From contig PLXW01000072.1 of the NCBI GenBank assembly GCA_003151595.1, positions 1,408 to 47,347 on the forward strand: DNA of 45,940 nucleotides, given 5' to 3'. The position numbers and the translations under genes were made by a program. This document shows, one piece after another, positions 8,223-15,346 of this stretch. The DNA is from Myxococcales bacterium (lineage in GTDB: Bacteria > Myxococcota > Polyangia > Polyangiales > Polyangiaceae). The notes below the pieces were generated by a model, which was not told the origin of the DNA, did not search any database, and saw nothing but the letters and a program-made list of their open reading frames with translations. Each line of letters opens with the position of its first letter. Position 1 is the stretch's first letter.

Positions 8223-8828
8223 ATGGACCTCACAGTGCTTCTCGAAACGCCCGATCTCCCGCGCATCACCAAAGTGCTCGACGAGCTTGGTCACATCGGC
8301 CGCCTCGCCACGACTCGCGCGTGGGACGGCGACACGCTGGCGAAGCTCTACGAGGCGATGAAGGGGTACAAACCCATCACGCTCGACGACTACGTGCCGC
8401 CGGGCGTCGCGCCGCTCCAGGAGGTCATTCACCACGGGAAGAACTCGCTCCTGGCGTTCAACTACTTCCAGAAGCGGTTCTGCAAGCCGGCGGCGGACGC
8501 GGAGGGGCAGCTCTGGGGCTACAACCAGAACCCGCCGTTCGTGATGTGGTTCGCGGGGCCCGGCTTCTACGTCGCGCGAAACGACGAAGACGCCGCGGGC
8601 GAGGTGGCCATCGACTACACGAAGCTCCCGCCGGGCAAGCCCGAGGCGTGGCCGGCGATCGAGCCGAACGCCAAAGGGATCGGGCCGCGCGCGGTCTACG
8701 GCAACATGGTCGACGTGATGCGCGGGCTGTCGAAGCACGTGTCGATCGGTCGCGCGCAGCGCGTGAAGCAGGGCGCGCGCGTGTGGATGGATGCGTGGTT
8801 CGTCCTGTGCCGAGAGGACGTGAGCTGA
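8223..8828 (+). CDS. Conserved hypothetical protein, no recognised domain
   Basis: The 201-residue product has no signal peptide or membrane segment and is likely cytoplasmic. It starts with MDLTVLLETPDLPRITKVLDEL and contains conserved-looking blocks: RITLDDYVP-type residues near 55, NYFQKRFCKP near 85, and GYNQNPPFVMWFAGPGFYVA around residues 100-120. I do not recognise a family. The start was set at the ATG at 8223, where coding character begins; an in-frame ATG at 8064 would add 53 residues of poor quality. The stop is 2 bp before the next gene, so it forms an operon with the sigma-like and anti-sigma-like genes and may act with them. Confidence 0.65.
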   Translation: MDLTVLLETPDLPRITKVLDELGHIGRLATTRAWDGDTLAKLYEAMKGYKPITLDDYVPPGVAPLQEVIHHGKNSLLAFNYFQKRFCKPAADAEGQLWGYNQNPPFVMWFAGPGFYVARNDEDAAGEVAIDYTKLPPGKPEAWPAIEPNAKGIGPRAVYGNMVDVMRGLSKHVSIGRAQRVKQGARVWMDAWFVLCREDVS

Positions 8829-8830
8829 TC

Positions 8831-9391
8831 GTGCGCGCGTTTATCGAGGAGCACCGCGCCCTCATTTTGAGGCACGCGCGGGTGGCGGTGCGAGCGAACG
8901 CAGAGAAGACGGCGGTCGAGGACGTGGCGTGCGAGATCGAGCTCGTGCTGGAGCAGCTGGCCGGCAAAGGGTTCAACGCGCAGAAGGTCACGGCGCCCGA
9001 TCCGTTCGTGCGCGCCATCGCCAAGCACGCCTTCGGTCGCGCGAAGCGAAGGCGCGCGCTCATCGATCAACTCGCCGCCGGCGACGACCTCGATGCGCTC
9101 TCGAAGGATCTCGACGCGCTCGACGCGGATCTCCCCTCCCCTTCGATCGACTCGACGCCCGAAGGCGCCGCCGCGCGCGTGAAGCTGGAGAAGCTGAAGG
9201 AGTCGCTCGCGCCGCGCGACGCGCTCGTGTGCGCGCTCCTCTACGAGGACGACGGCACGATGGAGGAGGTCGCGGAGGCGCTCTCGATCGCGCCGGAGAC
9301 GCTCGCCGAGGTGCGCCTGCGCGTGCTGGAGAAAGCGGCCGCACAGGGGATCGTGCTCGACCGCCCCTTCGAGAGCCGGAGGGAGCTGTGA
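8831..9391 (+). CDS. Sigma-70-family-like regulator
   Basis: The 186-residue product has the size and layout of a small sigma factor. The N-terminal helical part (about residues 1-80, with PFVRAIAKHAFGRAKRRRALI) sits where region 2 would be, and an acidic linker (DLDALDADLPSPSID) follows. The C-terminal part, LAPRDALVCALLYEDDGTMEEVAEALSI then ETLAEVRLRVLEKA, resembles region 4 with its helix-turn-helix. It is divergent from textbook ECF sigma factors, so this is a family-level inference. Support comes from the neighbour: its TGA overlaps the GTG of a gene with a zinc-binding anti-sigma motif. Start GTG at 8831 follows the preceding stop by 2 bp. Confidence 0.6.
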   Translation: MRAFIEEHRALILRHARVAVRANAEKTAVEDVACEIELVLEQLAGKGFNAQKVTAPDPFVRAIAKHAFGRAKRRRALIDQLAAGDDLDALSKDLDALDADLPSPSIDSTPEGAAARVKLEKLKESLAPRDALVCALLYEDDGTMEEVAEALSIAPETLAEVRLRVLEKAAAQGIVLDRPFESRREL

Positions 9392-10035
9392 AGCCGGGAG
9401 AAGACCGCGCGACGGAAGTAGCGCTGCGTCAGCTCGCGCAGAAGGCCGACGGGATCGCCGCCGTGGGTGCGCACGTGGGCGAGCCGATCCTCGCGCTCCT
9501 CCGCGCCGGCGATCACGGCGACGACATCGCCGACGCGATGACCCACGCTGTGCGCTGCGCCGACTGCCGCGCCCGCCTCTTCGCCGGCGAAGTGGGGAGC
9601 CGCGCGGTCGTCGTCATCGCCATCGAAGCGCCGAAAGCGCGCGCCGACGTCCTCGCGCGCGCGGCCGAGAAGGCGCAGGCGCTGCTGGTCGATCGCGGCC
9701 ACGGGCGATGGACCGCGGTGGTCGACGCCGAGCGCGCCGACATGTTGCGAGCCGAGCTCGAAGGAGAGCAGTCCGTCGTCTCCCGCCTCGTGGTGAGCAC
9801 GCCGCTCGCGGTCCCGCGCGAAGAGAGCACCAGCGGGCGCCGTCCGATGCCGTCGATGTTCGAGATGGCGCCGGAAGAGCGCGGCACCGAAGCGGCCGAG
9901 GTTCACGCCTGGGCCGAGATGCGACGGCAGCCGAAGAAGAAGATCGCAGGGGGCGCGTCTCCCGGATGGGCTCTCTTCGCGGTGGCCGCGATCGGTGGCG
10001 CGATGGCGATCGCCTATTTTCTAGCCACGCGCTGA
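9388..10035 (+). CDS. Anti-sigma-factor-like membrane protein with ZAS-type motif
   Basis: The 215-residue product carries H-x3-C-x2-C at residues 53-60 (HAVRCADC), the core of zinc-associated anti-sigma domains that hold ECF sigma factors inactive. A long soluble segment follows, and the only membrane segment is at the extreme C-terminus (about residues 193-212), after a basic RRQPKKK stretch. This gives a tail-anchored protein with the zinc motif in the cytoplasm. The GTG at 9388-9390 overlaps the TGA of the sigma-like gene (GTGA) and is preceded by GGAGGGAGC, so the two are translationally coupled, as expected for a regulator pair. The inducing signal is unknown. Confidence 0.6.
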   Translation: MKPGEDRATEVALRQLAQKADGIAAVGAHVGEPILALLRAGDHGDDIADAMTHAVRCADCRARLFAGEVGSRAVVVIAIEAPKARADVLARAAEKAQALLVDRGHGRWTAVVDAERADMLRAELEGEQSVVSRLVVSTPLAVPREESTSGRRPMPSMFEMAPEERGTEAAEVHAWAEMRRQPKKKIAGGASPGWALFAVAAIGGAMAIAYFLATR

Positions 10036-10098
10036 ACGCGAGCGCCGCGTCGATGACGCTCGCCATTCGGTGACCGCGCGTTCATCTTAGCGGCTGCG

Positions 10099-11274
10099 AT
10101 GCTCCAGCTGCGTCTCCTCGAACGCGTCGCCGACGTCCCGCGTGAAGCGTGGGATGCGATCGCGATCCCGGCCGAGTCGCCGTTCGTCGAGTGGACGTGG
10201 CTCGACTGCCTCGAAGAGGCCGGCTGCGCCGTGCCCGACGCCGGGTGGCTGCCGCGCCACTTCGCGCTCTACCGCGGCAGCGATCTGATCGCGCTCGCGC
10301 CCGCGTACTTGAAGGGGAACAGCGAAGGCGAGTTCGTCTTCGACTGGAGCTGGGCCGACTTCGCCGCGCGCACGGGGATCGACTACTACCCGAAGCTCGT
10401 CTTCGCGGTCCCGTTCACGCCGGCCACGGGAAGCCGCGTGCTCATCGCGCCCGGCGAAGATCGCGACGAGGTGATCGCGGCGTTCACCGAAGGCGCGCGC
10501 GCGTTTTGCGAGAAGGCCGGGCTCTCGAGCGCGCACGTGCTCTTCCCGCGCGAGGCGGAGGCGGCGTCGTGGGCGCGCGCCGGCTTCGCGTCGCGCGTCG
10601 GCGTGCAGTACCACTGGGAGAACGACGGCTACCGCACGATGGACGACTTCCTCGCGCGCTTCACATCGAAGAAGCGCAACCAGTGGAAGCGCGAGATGGC
10701 GCAGCCCGAGAAGAGCGGCATCACGATCGAGACGCTCGGCCAAGACGCGCTGACGCCCGACGTCGTCGCGGCGATGCACCGCTTCTACGCCGCGACGGTC
10801 GACCAGTTCCAGTGGGGGCGGCGCTACCTCACGCCGCGCTTCTTCGAGATCATCTCTGCGCGCTTCGCGCATCGTCTGGCGTGGGTGGTCGCCAAGAAAG
10901 ACGGCGTCCCCGTCGCAGGCGCCTTCAACGTGAAGAAGACCGATCGCCTCTACGGCCGCTACTGGGGCTGCGGACCGGAGGTGGCCAAGGAGCCGTTCCT
11001 CCACTTCAACGTTTGCTACTACCACGGCGTCCGCGAATGCATCGCCGAGGGGCTCCGCATCTTCGAACCCGGCGCGGGTGGCGAGCACAAGAAGGCGCGC
11101 GGGTTCCTCCCGACGATCACGCACTCGGCGCACTGGATCGCCGACGCGCGCTTCCGTCGCGTCATCGCCAATCACCTCGAGGGGGAGCGTGACGCGGTGC
11201 GTGCCCACGTCATCGCCGAGCGCGCCGAAGCGGGGATGAAACCGCTCGTTTCAGAGCCCATTTCGGATCGCTGA
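10099..11274 (+). CDS. FemAB-like / peptidogalycan biosynthesis-recognition family protein (PF04339-like)
   Basis: The 391-residue product matches the bacterial family annotated as peptidogalycan biosynthesis/recognition or FemAB-like, built on a tandem GNAT acyltransferase fold. Typical blocks are SPFVEWTWLDCLEEAGC near residue 27, then PRHFALYRGSDLIALAPAYLK and GEFVFDWSWADFA, with ITKLVFAVPFTPATG-like strands after residue 95. Then come FLARFTSKKRNQWKREMAQ around residue 190 and IFEPGAGGEHKKARGFLP at about 325. Family members are proposed to transfer aminoacyl or acyl groups, but the substrate is not established. It is cytoplasmic with no signal peptide. The ATG at 10099 is the first good start. 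It stands alone, 145 bp before the desaturase gene. Confidence 0.8.
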   Translation: MLQLRLLERVADVPREAWDAIAIPAESPFVEWTWLDCLEEAGCAVPDAGWLPRHFALYRGSDLIALAPAYLKGNSEGEFVFDWSWADFAARTGIDYYPKLVFAVPFTPATGSRVLIAPGEDRDEVIAAFTEGARAFCEKAGLSSAHVLFPREAEAASWARAGFASRVGVQYHWENDGYRTMDDFLARFTSKKRNQWKREMAQPEKSGITIETLGQDALTPDVVAAMHRFYAATVDQFQWGRRYLTPRFFEIISARFAHRLAWVVAKKDGVPVAGAFNVKKTDRLYGRYWGCGPEVAKEPFLHFNVCYYHGVRECIAEGLRIFEPGAGGEHKKARGFLPTITHSAHWIADARFRRVIANHLEGERDAVRAHVIAERAEAGMKPLVSEPISDR

Positions 11275-11419
11275 GCTCCCTCAACCTGGCAGTCGCCGCG
11301 ATTCGCGCGATTGCGCGTCGATGACACGGCGCTGACAATGCGCGCGCATCAGATGACCGAAGCGTGGCGGCTGCGCGCGCGTCGCTCCCCTAGCTTGAAG
11401 TCACTCAAAGGAGGCCCAC

Positions 11420-12247
11420 GTGGCCATCGCGATCTTCTTCGTCCTCCACTGGCAAGTGTCGGTCTTCTTCCAGAGCTTCTTCCTGCATCGCTACGGCGCA
11501 CACCGCCAGTTCGAGATGACGCCGCGCATGGAGCGCGTGTTCCATTTCCTGACGTGGCTCACGCAGGGGTCGAGCTACCTCTCGCCGCGCGGCTACGCCA
11601 TCCTCCATCGCCTCCACCACGCGTACAGCGACACGGCGAAGGACCCGCACTCGCCGCACTACTACACGAACGTGTTCACGATGATGTGGGCCACGAAGAA
11701 GCGCTACGAGGCGTTCGTCCAGAAGACCGAGACGCCGGAAGCGAAGTTCGACGGAGGATACCCGGAGTGGCCCCTCCTCGATCGGATCGCCGACACCTGG
11801 TTCGTGCGCCTCACGTTCATCGGCGGGTACGTCGCCTTCTACGTCTGCTTCGCGACCTCACCGTGGATGTACCTGCTCCTGCCGTTCCACTTCCTCATGG
11901 GCCCCGTGCACGGCGCGATCGTGAACTGGTGCGGCCACAAGTACGGCTACCGGAACTTCGCCAGCGACGACGACTCGAAGAACATGCTGCCGATCGATTT
12001 CCTCACGATGGGCGAGCTGTTCCAGAACAACCACCACAAGTACGGCATGAGCACGAGCTTCGCCGTGCGAGCGTGGGAGGTCGACCCCTCGTACGTGATC
12101 ATGAAGCTGCTCCACGCCGTCGGCGCGATCGACATGACCGGCGCGCAGCGCATGCGCTGGACGCCCGCCGATCGAATTCCGCGCGCAGTGACGACCGCGA
12201 AGGAAGCGCCGATGCTGGCCTCGGCGGCGATCGATCCGGCGGAGTAG
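11420..12247 (+). CDS. Fatty-acid (acyl-CoA) desaturase
   Basis: The 275-residue product is a membrane-bound diiron desaturase that would insert a double bond into acyl chains. All three His boxes are visible: HRYGAH at residues 23-28 (HX4H), HRLHH at about 74-78 (HX2HH), and NNHHK near residue 206. Hydrophobic segments at about 3-22, 130-155 and 155-175 span or enter the membrane. The protein is short at the N-terminus and starts almost at the first His box. The GTG start at 11420 has a very good AAAGGAGG ribosome binding site 5 nt upstream, so this start is likely real. Myxobacteria use such enzymes for membrane lipid unsaturation. Confidence 0.9.
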   Translation: MAIAIFFVLHWQVSVFFQSFFLHRYGAHRQFEMTPRMERVFHFLTWLTQGSSYLSPRGYAILHRLHHAYSDTAKDPHSPHYYTNVFTMMWATKKRYEAFVQKTETPEAKFDGGYPEWPLLDRIADTWFVRLTFIGGYVAFYVCFATSPWMYLLLPFHFLMGPVHGAIVNWCGHKYGYRNFASDDDSKNMLPIDFLTMGELFQNNHHKYGMSTSFAVRAWEVDPSYVIMKLLHAVGAIDMTGAQRMRWTPADRIPRAVTTAKEAPMLASAAIDPAE

Positions 12248-12250
12248 TCG

Positions 12251-13012
12251 CTACGCCCTGAACTCGTCCTTCGCCTTGCGAATGGCGGCGAACGCGGTCA
12301 CGTCGTCGGCGCCCTTCGGGATACCGAGCGTCCGGCGAATCTCTTCCTGCCCCACGCGAAGGAACGGGTTCGTCGCCAGCTCGTTGCCGATCGTGCCCGG
12401 GACGCTCGGCACGCGGAGCGCCTCGGCTTCGCGAACGAGCACCGCGTTCGACGGCTCGACGTGGCGCGCGAAGCGCAGGTTGGCTTCAGTGTACTCGTGG
12501 CCGCAGTAGACGCGCGTGTCGGGCGGGAGCGCGGCGAGCGCCGTGAGCGAGGCGTGGAACATCGGCGGCGTGCCTTCGAACATGCGCCCGCAGCCGGCGA
12601 GGAACAGCGTGTCGCCGGTGAAGACCGCGCGCCTCCCCTCTTCGGCGATGACGTACCCCACCGCGCCCGTCGTGTGTCCCGGGATGTGAAGCGCGCGCGC
12701 GCGCACGTCGCCGACCTGTACGACGTCGCCCGTCTCGAGAAATCGCGTCTGCCCCGGGATGCGCCCGCGATCCGAGACGTGCCCTGAAATCTCGCGCACG
12801 CTCACGGCCTTCGCGACGTCGTCGTTGCCGCCGACGTGATCGATGTGATGGTGCGTGCACCAGATGGCGACGATCTGAACGCCGAGCGCCTTGGCCGCTT
12901 CGAGCACCGGCGTGGCCTCCGAGGGATCGACGACCACGGCTTCGCGTGATCGATCGCACACCACGAGGTAGGCGTAGTTGTCCTTCAAGCAGGGCACGGG
13001 CACGACTCGCAT
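12251..13012 (-). CDS. gloB: Hydroxyacylglutathione hydrolase (glyoxalase II)
   Basis: The 253-residue product is a metallo-beta-lactamase-fold hydrolase that releases D-lactate from S-lactoylglutathione. The metal motif THHHIDHVGG lies near residues 53-62. IPGHTTGAVGYVI and FTGDTLFLAGCGRMFEGT follow at about 110-145, then YCGHEYTEANLRFA near 170, the glyoxalase II signature that sets it apart from other family members. The C-terminal substrate-binding part ends with NELATNPFLR. I chose the ATG at 13012, 5 nt after GAGGAGG; the GTG one codon upstream is possible. It overlaps nothing and converges with the desaturase gene 3 bp away. The sulfatase-like gene upstream ends 10 bp before it. Confidence 0.9.
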   Translation of the reverse strand: MRVVPVPCLKDNYAYLVVCDRSREAVVVDPSEATPVLEAAKALGVQIVAIWCTHHHIDHVGGNDDVAKAVSVREISGHVSDRGRIPGQTRFLETGDVVQVGDVRARALHIPGHTTGAVGYVIAEEGRRAVFTGDTLFLAGCGRMFEGTPPMFHASLTALAALPPDTRVYCGHEYTEANLRFARHVEPSNAVLVREAEALRVPSVPGTIGNELATNPFLRVGQEEIRRTLGIPKGADDVTAFAAIRKAKDEFRA

Positions 13013-13022
13013 CACGTCCTCC

Positions 13023-14375
13023 TCACTGTGCTGGTTGCGCTCCGGAGTCTTTCTTCAGGTACGCGCGATTGAGGCAATCGTCTTTGCACGAATACGGCGG
13101 CACGTCCTTCACGGCCTTCTCTAGTGCGCGGTAGCGCTGGAGCATCGACGTGTAGTCGTCGCCGCGCGTGATCGGGTGCTCTTCGTTGGGGTCGGCGTCG
13201 AGATCGAAGAGCTGGAAGAGAACGTCGTCGCCGAACGCGATGAGCTTCCAGTGACCGTGCACGATCGCGCGCCGACGATCGCTGTCGCTCGTGGTCGGGA
13301 GATCGAGGACGACGTCACGCGCCGGCGCCGGCGCAGCTCCGAGGATCTCCGGCACGAGCGACGTCCCTTCGAAGCTCGGCTCCGGCGGCATCCCGAACAG
13401 ATCGAGGATCGTCGGCGCCAGATCGATCGCGCTCCGCGGCGCATCGATGCGGCGCGCCCCCGCTCCCGGCACGAAGAAGATCAACGGGACGTGAACCAGA
13501 TCCTGCCAGAGCTCGAACCCGTGCTGGTACTGCCCGTGCTCGCCGAACGCCTCGCCGTGATCGGCGCTGACGATGACGGCGGTGCGCGCGCCCCACGGCC
13601 GCGAGGCGATGAAGTCGAGCAGCTTGCCCACGTACTTATCGGTGAACGTCACCTCGGCGTCGTAGCGGTCGCGCGCCGTCCGCCCCCACGGCGGGACCTC
13701 CGCCTCGTGCGACTTGTACTGATCGTGCGGGTCCATGAAGTGGAACCACGCGAAGAAGCGCCCGTCGTCGCACGCCTTCTCGGAGAGCAAGCTCTCGGCG
13801 AGCGCCTCCTGGCGCGGCGAGGTGACGTTCTCGTCGGTCGTGTTCTTGAACGTGATGTCGGGGACGACCTGCCAGCGATCGAACCCTTGCTGGAACGACG
13901 GGTCCTTGAAGTACCCGTGCGCTTGCGCGCTGAGCGTGTGCACGTGCGCGGCCTGGAGGATCTCGGGGAAGAGGAGATCGTCTTTCGGGTACGTGCCGAA
14001 GAAGTAGCCGTCGCGCTTCATCTCGCCAGGGAGCTTGCCGCCGAGCAGGCCGCCGAGGCTCATCGAGGTGTAGGACGAGATCGCGTACGAGCGTGTGAAT
14101 GACACGCTTCGCTTCTCGAGCTCGGTGAGACGCGGCGCGATGGGGCGCGGGTAGCCGGACCAGGGCATGTCGGCGCGCAGGCTGTCGATCGTGATGAGCA
14201 CGACGTCCAGCGGGCGCGCCGCCGCGTTCGCGGTGGCGTTCACGTTCGCGTTCGCGTTCGCGTTAGCGGTGGCGTTCACGTTCGCGTTGGCGTTCGCATC
14301 CGTGCGCGTCACGGCCCCCTCGCTGCGCGAGCAGCCGGCCATCAGCGCGACAAACAAAACGAGGGAGCGACGCAC
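13023..14375 (-). CDS. Sulfatase-like (alkaline phosphatase superfamily) lipoprotein
   Basis: The 450-residue product begins with a lipoprotein signal (ALMAGCS, Cys-15), then a linker of Asn/Ala/Val/Thr repeats (about residues 27-52). The sulfatase core follows: DVVLITIDSLRADMP with a metal-binding Asp, then AISSYTSMSLGGLLGG where the catalytic residue should lie. WFHFMDPHDQY follows and VIVSADHGEAFGEHG carries the late metal ligands. The usual C/S-x-P-x-R formylglycine motif is not present; the matching segment is SYTSMSL, so a Thr or Ser nucleophile as in phosphatases or phosphotransferases is likelier than a true sulfatase. It would act at the cell surface or in the periplasm. The GTG at 14375 has GAGGGGGCGAC upstream and gives the lipobox. 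Confidence 0.85.
   Translation of the reverse strand: MRRSLVLFVALMAGCSRSEGAVTRTDANANANVNATANANANANVNATANAAARPLDVVLITIDSLRADMPWSGYPRPIAPRLTELEKRSVSFTRSYAISSYTSMSLGGLLGGKLPGEMKRDGYFFGTYPKDDLLFPEILQAAHVHTLSAQAHGYFKDPSFQQGFDRWQVVPDITFKNTTDENVTSPRQEALAESLLSEKACDDGRFFAWFHFMDPHDQYKSHEAEVPPWGRTARDRYDAEVTFTDKYVGKLLDFIASRPWGARTAVIVSADHGEAFGEHGQYQHGFELWQDLVHVPLIFFVPGAGARRIDAPRSAIDLAPTILDLFGMPPEPSFEGTSLVPEILGAAPAPARDVVLDLPTTSDSDRRRAIVHGHWKLIAFGDDVLFQLFDLDADPNEEHPITRGDDYTSMLQRYRALEKAVKDVPPYSCKDDCLNRAYLKKDSGAQPAQ
14230..14288 (-). repeat. 36-bp direct repeat inside the sulfatase-like gene
   Basis: A 23-base unit occurs at 14230-14252 and again, identical, at 14266-14288, giving a 36-bp period. On the coding strand it encodes two tandem copies of a 12-residue unit, NANANVNATANA. 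The segment is built of GCGTTC-type hexamers on the plus strand, so slippage could change its length between strains. It forms the linker between the lipid anchor and the sulfatase domain. Confidence 0.8.
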
Positions 14376-14413
14376 GTCGCCCCCTCGCTTAGCACGGGAC
14401 TCTTGCCGGAGAG

Positions 14414-15217
14414 TTAGTTCAGAAAAATCCGCGCGAATCCGGTGACCAGACCCGGCTTCGTCATGATGCCGCCGGTGTATTCGACGCCGCCCGTCGTGTA
14501 CGGGAACGGCACCTCTTTGCATGACGCCTGCGTCACGCTGACCGAGAGCTGCACGCCCGGCTGCACGTTGTAGACGACCGCCGACGGGAATTCGCCCGCC
14601 TTCACCGAGAGCTGCTGATCGTCCGGGAGGCCGCCCGAGAAGTAGGCGACCTGCGCGCTCCCCGCCGGGGTCACCGTCAGCGTCGCCCCCGCTTCGCTCG
14701 TGCACGCGCCGGTCGCGACGAGGTCGACGCTCAAGACGCCGAGCGTGTTGTCGTAGTGTGGCAGCATCGACGTGAGCAGGCTGGCGAGGCTCTGCGGCAC
14801 GATCGTCAGGCTCCCCGCCTTGTAGTCGGCCTCGAGCGCCGTTTGCTGCTGAAGGAGCGTCGCGTAGCCGTCGGCGACGACGCTCAGCTGGAACGGCTCG
14901 CCCTTCTGAAGCGTGAGCGAGAACATCCCGTCGGCGCCGGTGGTCACCGTCTGATCGCCGGCCGTCACGACCGCGCCCTGCACCGGCGTCTTGTTGTTGT
15001 AGTCGACGATCGTCCCGGTATCGATCACGGCCTGCGACCCCTCGCTCGGCGTGCCCGTGCTCGGCGTCCCCGTGCTCGGCGTCCCGTTCCCCGCGGGCTT
15101 CGCCGGCGACGGCGTGCCGCCCGTACTTCCGCCCGACGGTGCGCTGCTGCATCCGGCGAGGGACGCGAGAGTAACGAGCGCGACGAGAGCGAGCGAACCG
15201 CGAGCGACACCGAACAT
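14414..15217 (-). CDS. Surface or periplasmic lipoprotein with carboxypeptidase-regulatory-like domain
   Basis: The 267-residue product has a lipoprotein signal (LASLAGCSS, Cys-19) and a Gly/Ser/Thr/Pro-rich spacer containing three GTPST/GTPSE repeats (about 22-55). The segment TIVDYNNKTPVQGAVVTAGDQ then TTGADGMFSLTLQKG is a typical carboxypeptidase-regulatory-like beta-sandwich (about residues 63-110). The C-terminal half is a second beta-rich domain with two Cys (about 167 and 231). Such proteins usually bind surface polymers or serve as structural lipoproteins; the function here is unknown. I chose the ATG at 15217 because it gives the lipobox and has GGAGG nearby; the longer frame to 15322 does not look coding. 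Confidence 0.75.
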   Translation of the reverse strand: MFGVARGSLALVALVTLASLAGCSSAPSGGSTGGTPSPAKPAGNGTPSTGTPSTGTPSEGSQAVIDTGTIVDYNNKTPVQGAVVTAGDQTVTTGADGMFSLTLQKGEPFQLSVVADGYATLLQQQTALEADYKAGSLTIVPQSLASLLTSMLPHYDNTLGVLSVDLVATGACTSEAGATLTVTPAGSAQVAYFSGGLPDDQQLSVKAGEFPSAVVYNVQPGVQLSVSVTQASCKEVPFPYTTGGVEYTGGIMTKPGLVTGFARIFLN

Positions 15218-15346
15218 TGGGATGGCCTCCAGCAGGGTAGGTCTCACGAACGAGACGTACGCTGGTGTAGGTCCAGCCGAACGGTTGTCAAATGGGGAAG
15301 CTTCGATCCACGCGAGCCACATTCGCGCGCAACCGCGCGACTGAGC

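Noticed and set aside
14230..14288. A CRISPR-like or regulatory repeat
   Set aside because: The repeats are contiguous, in frame, inside a coding gene and encode a linker; there are no spacers.
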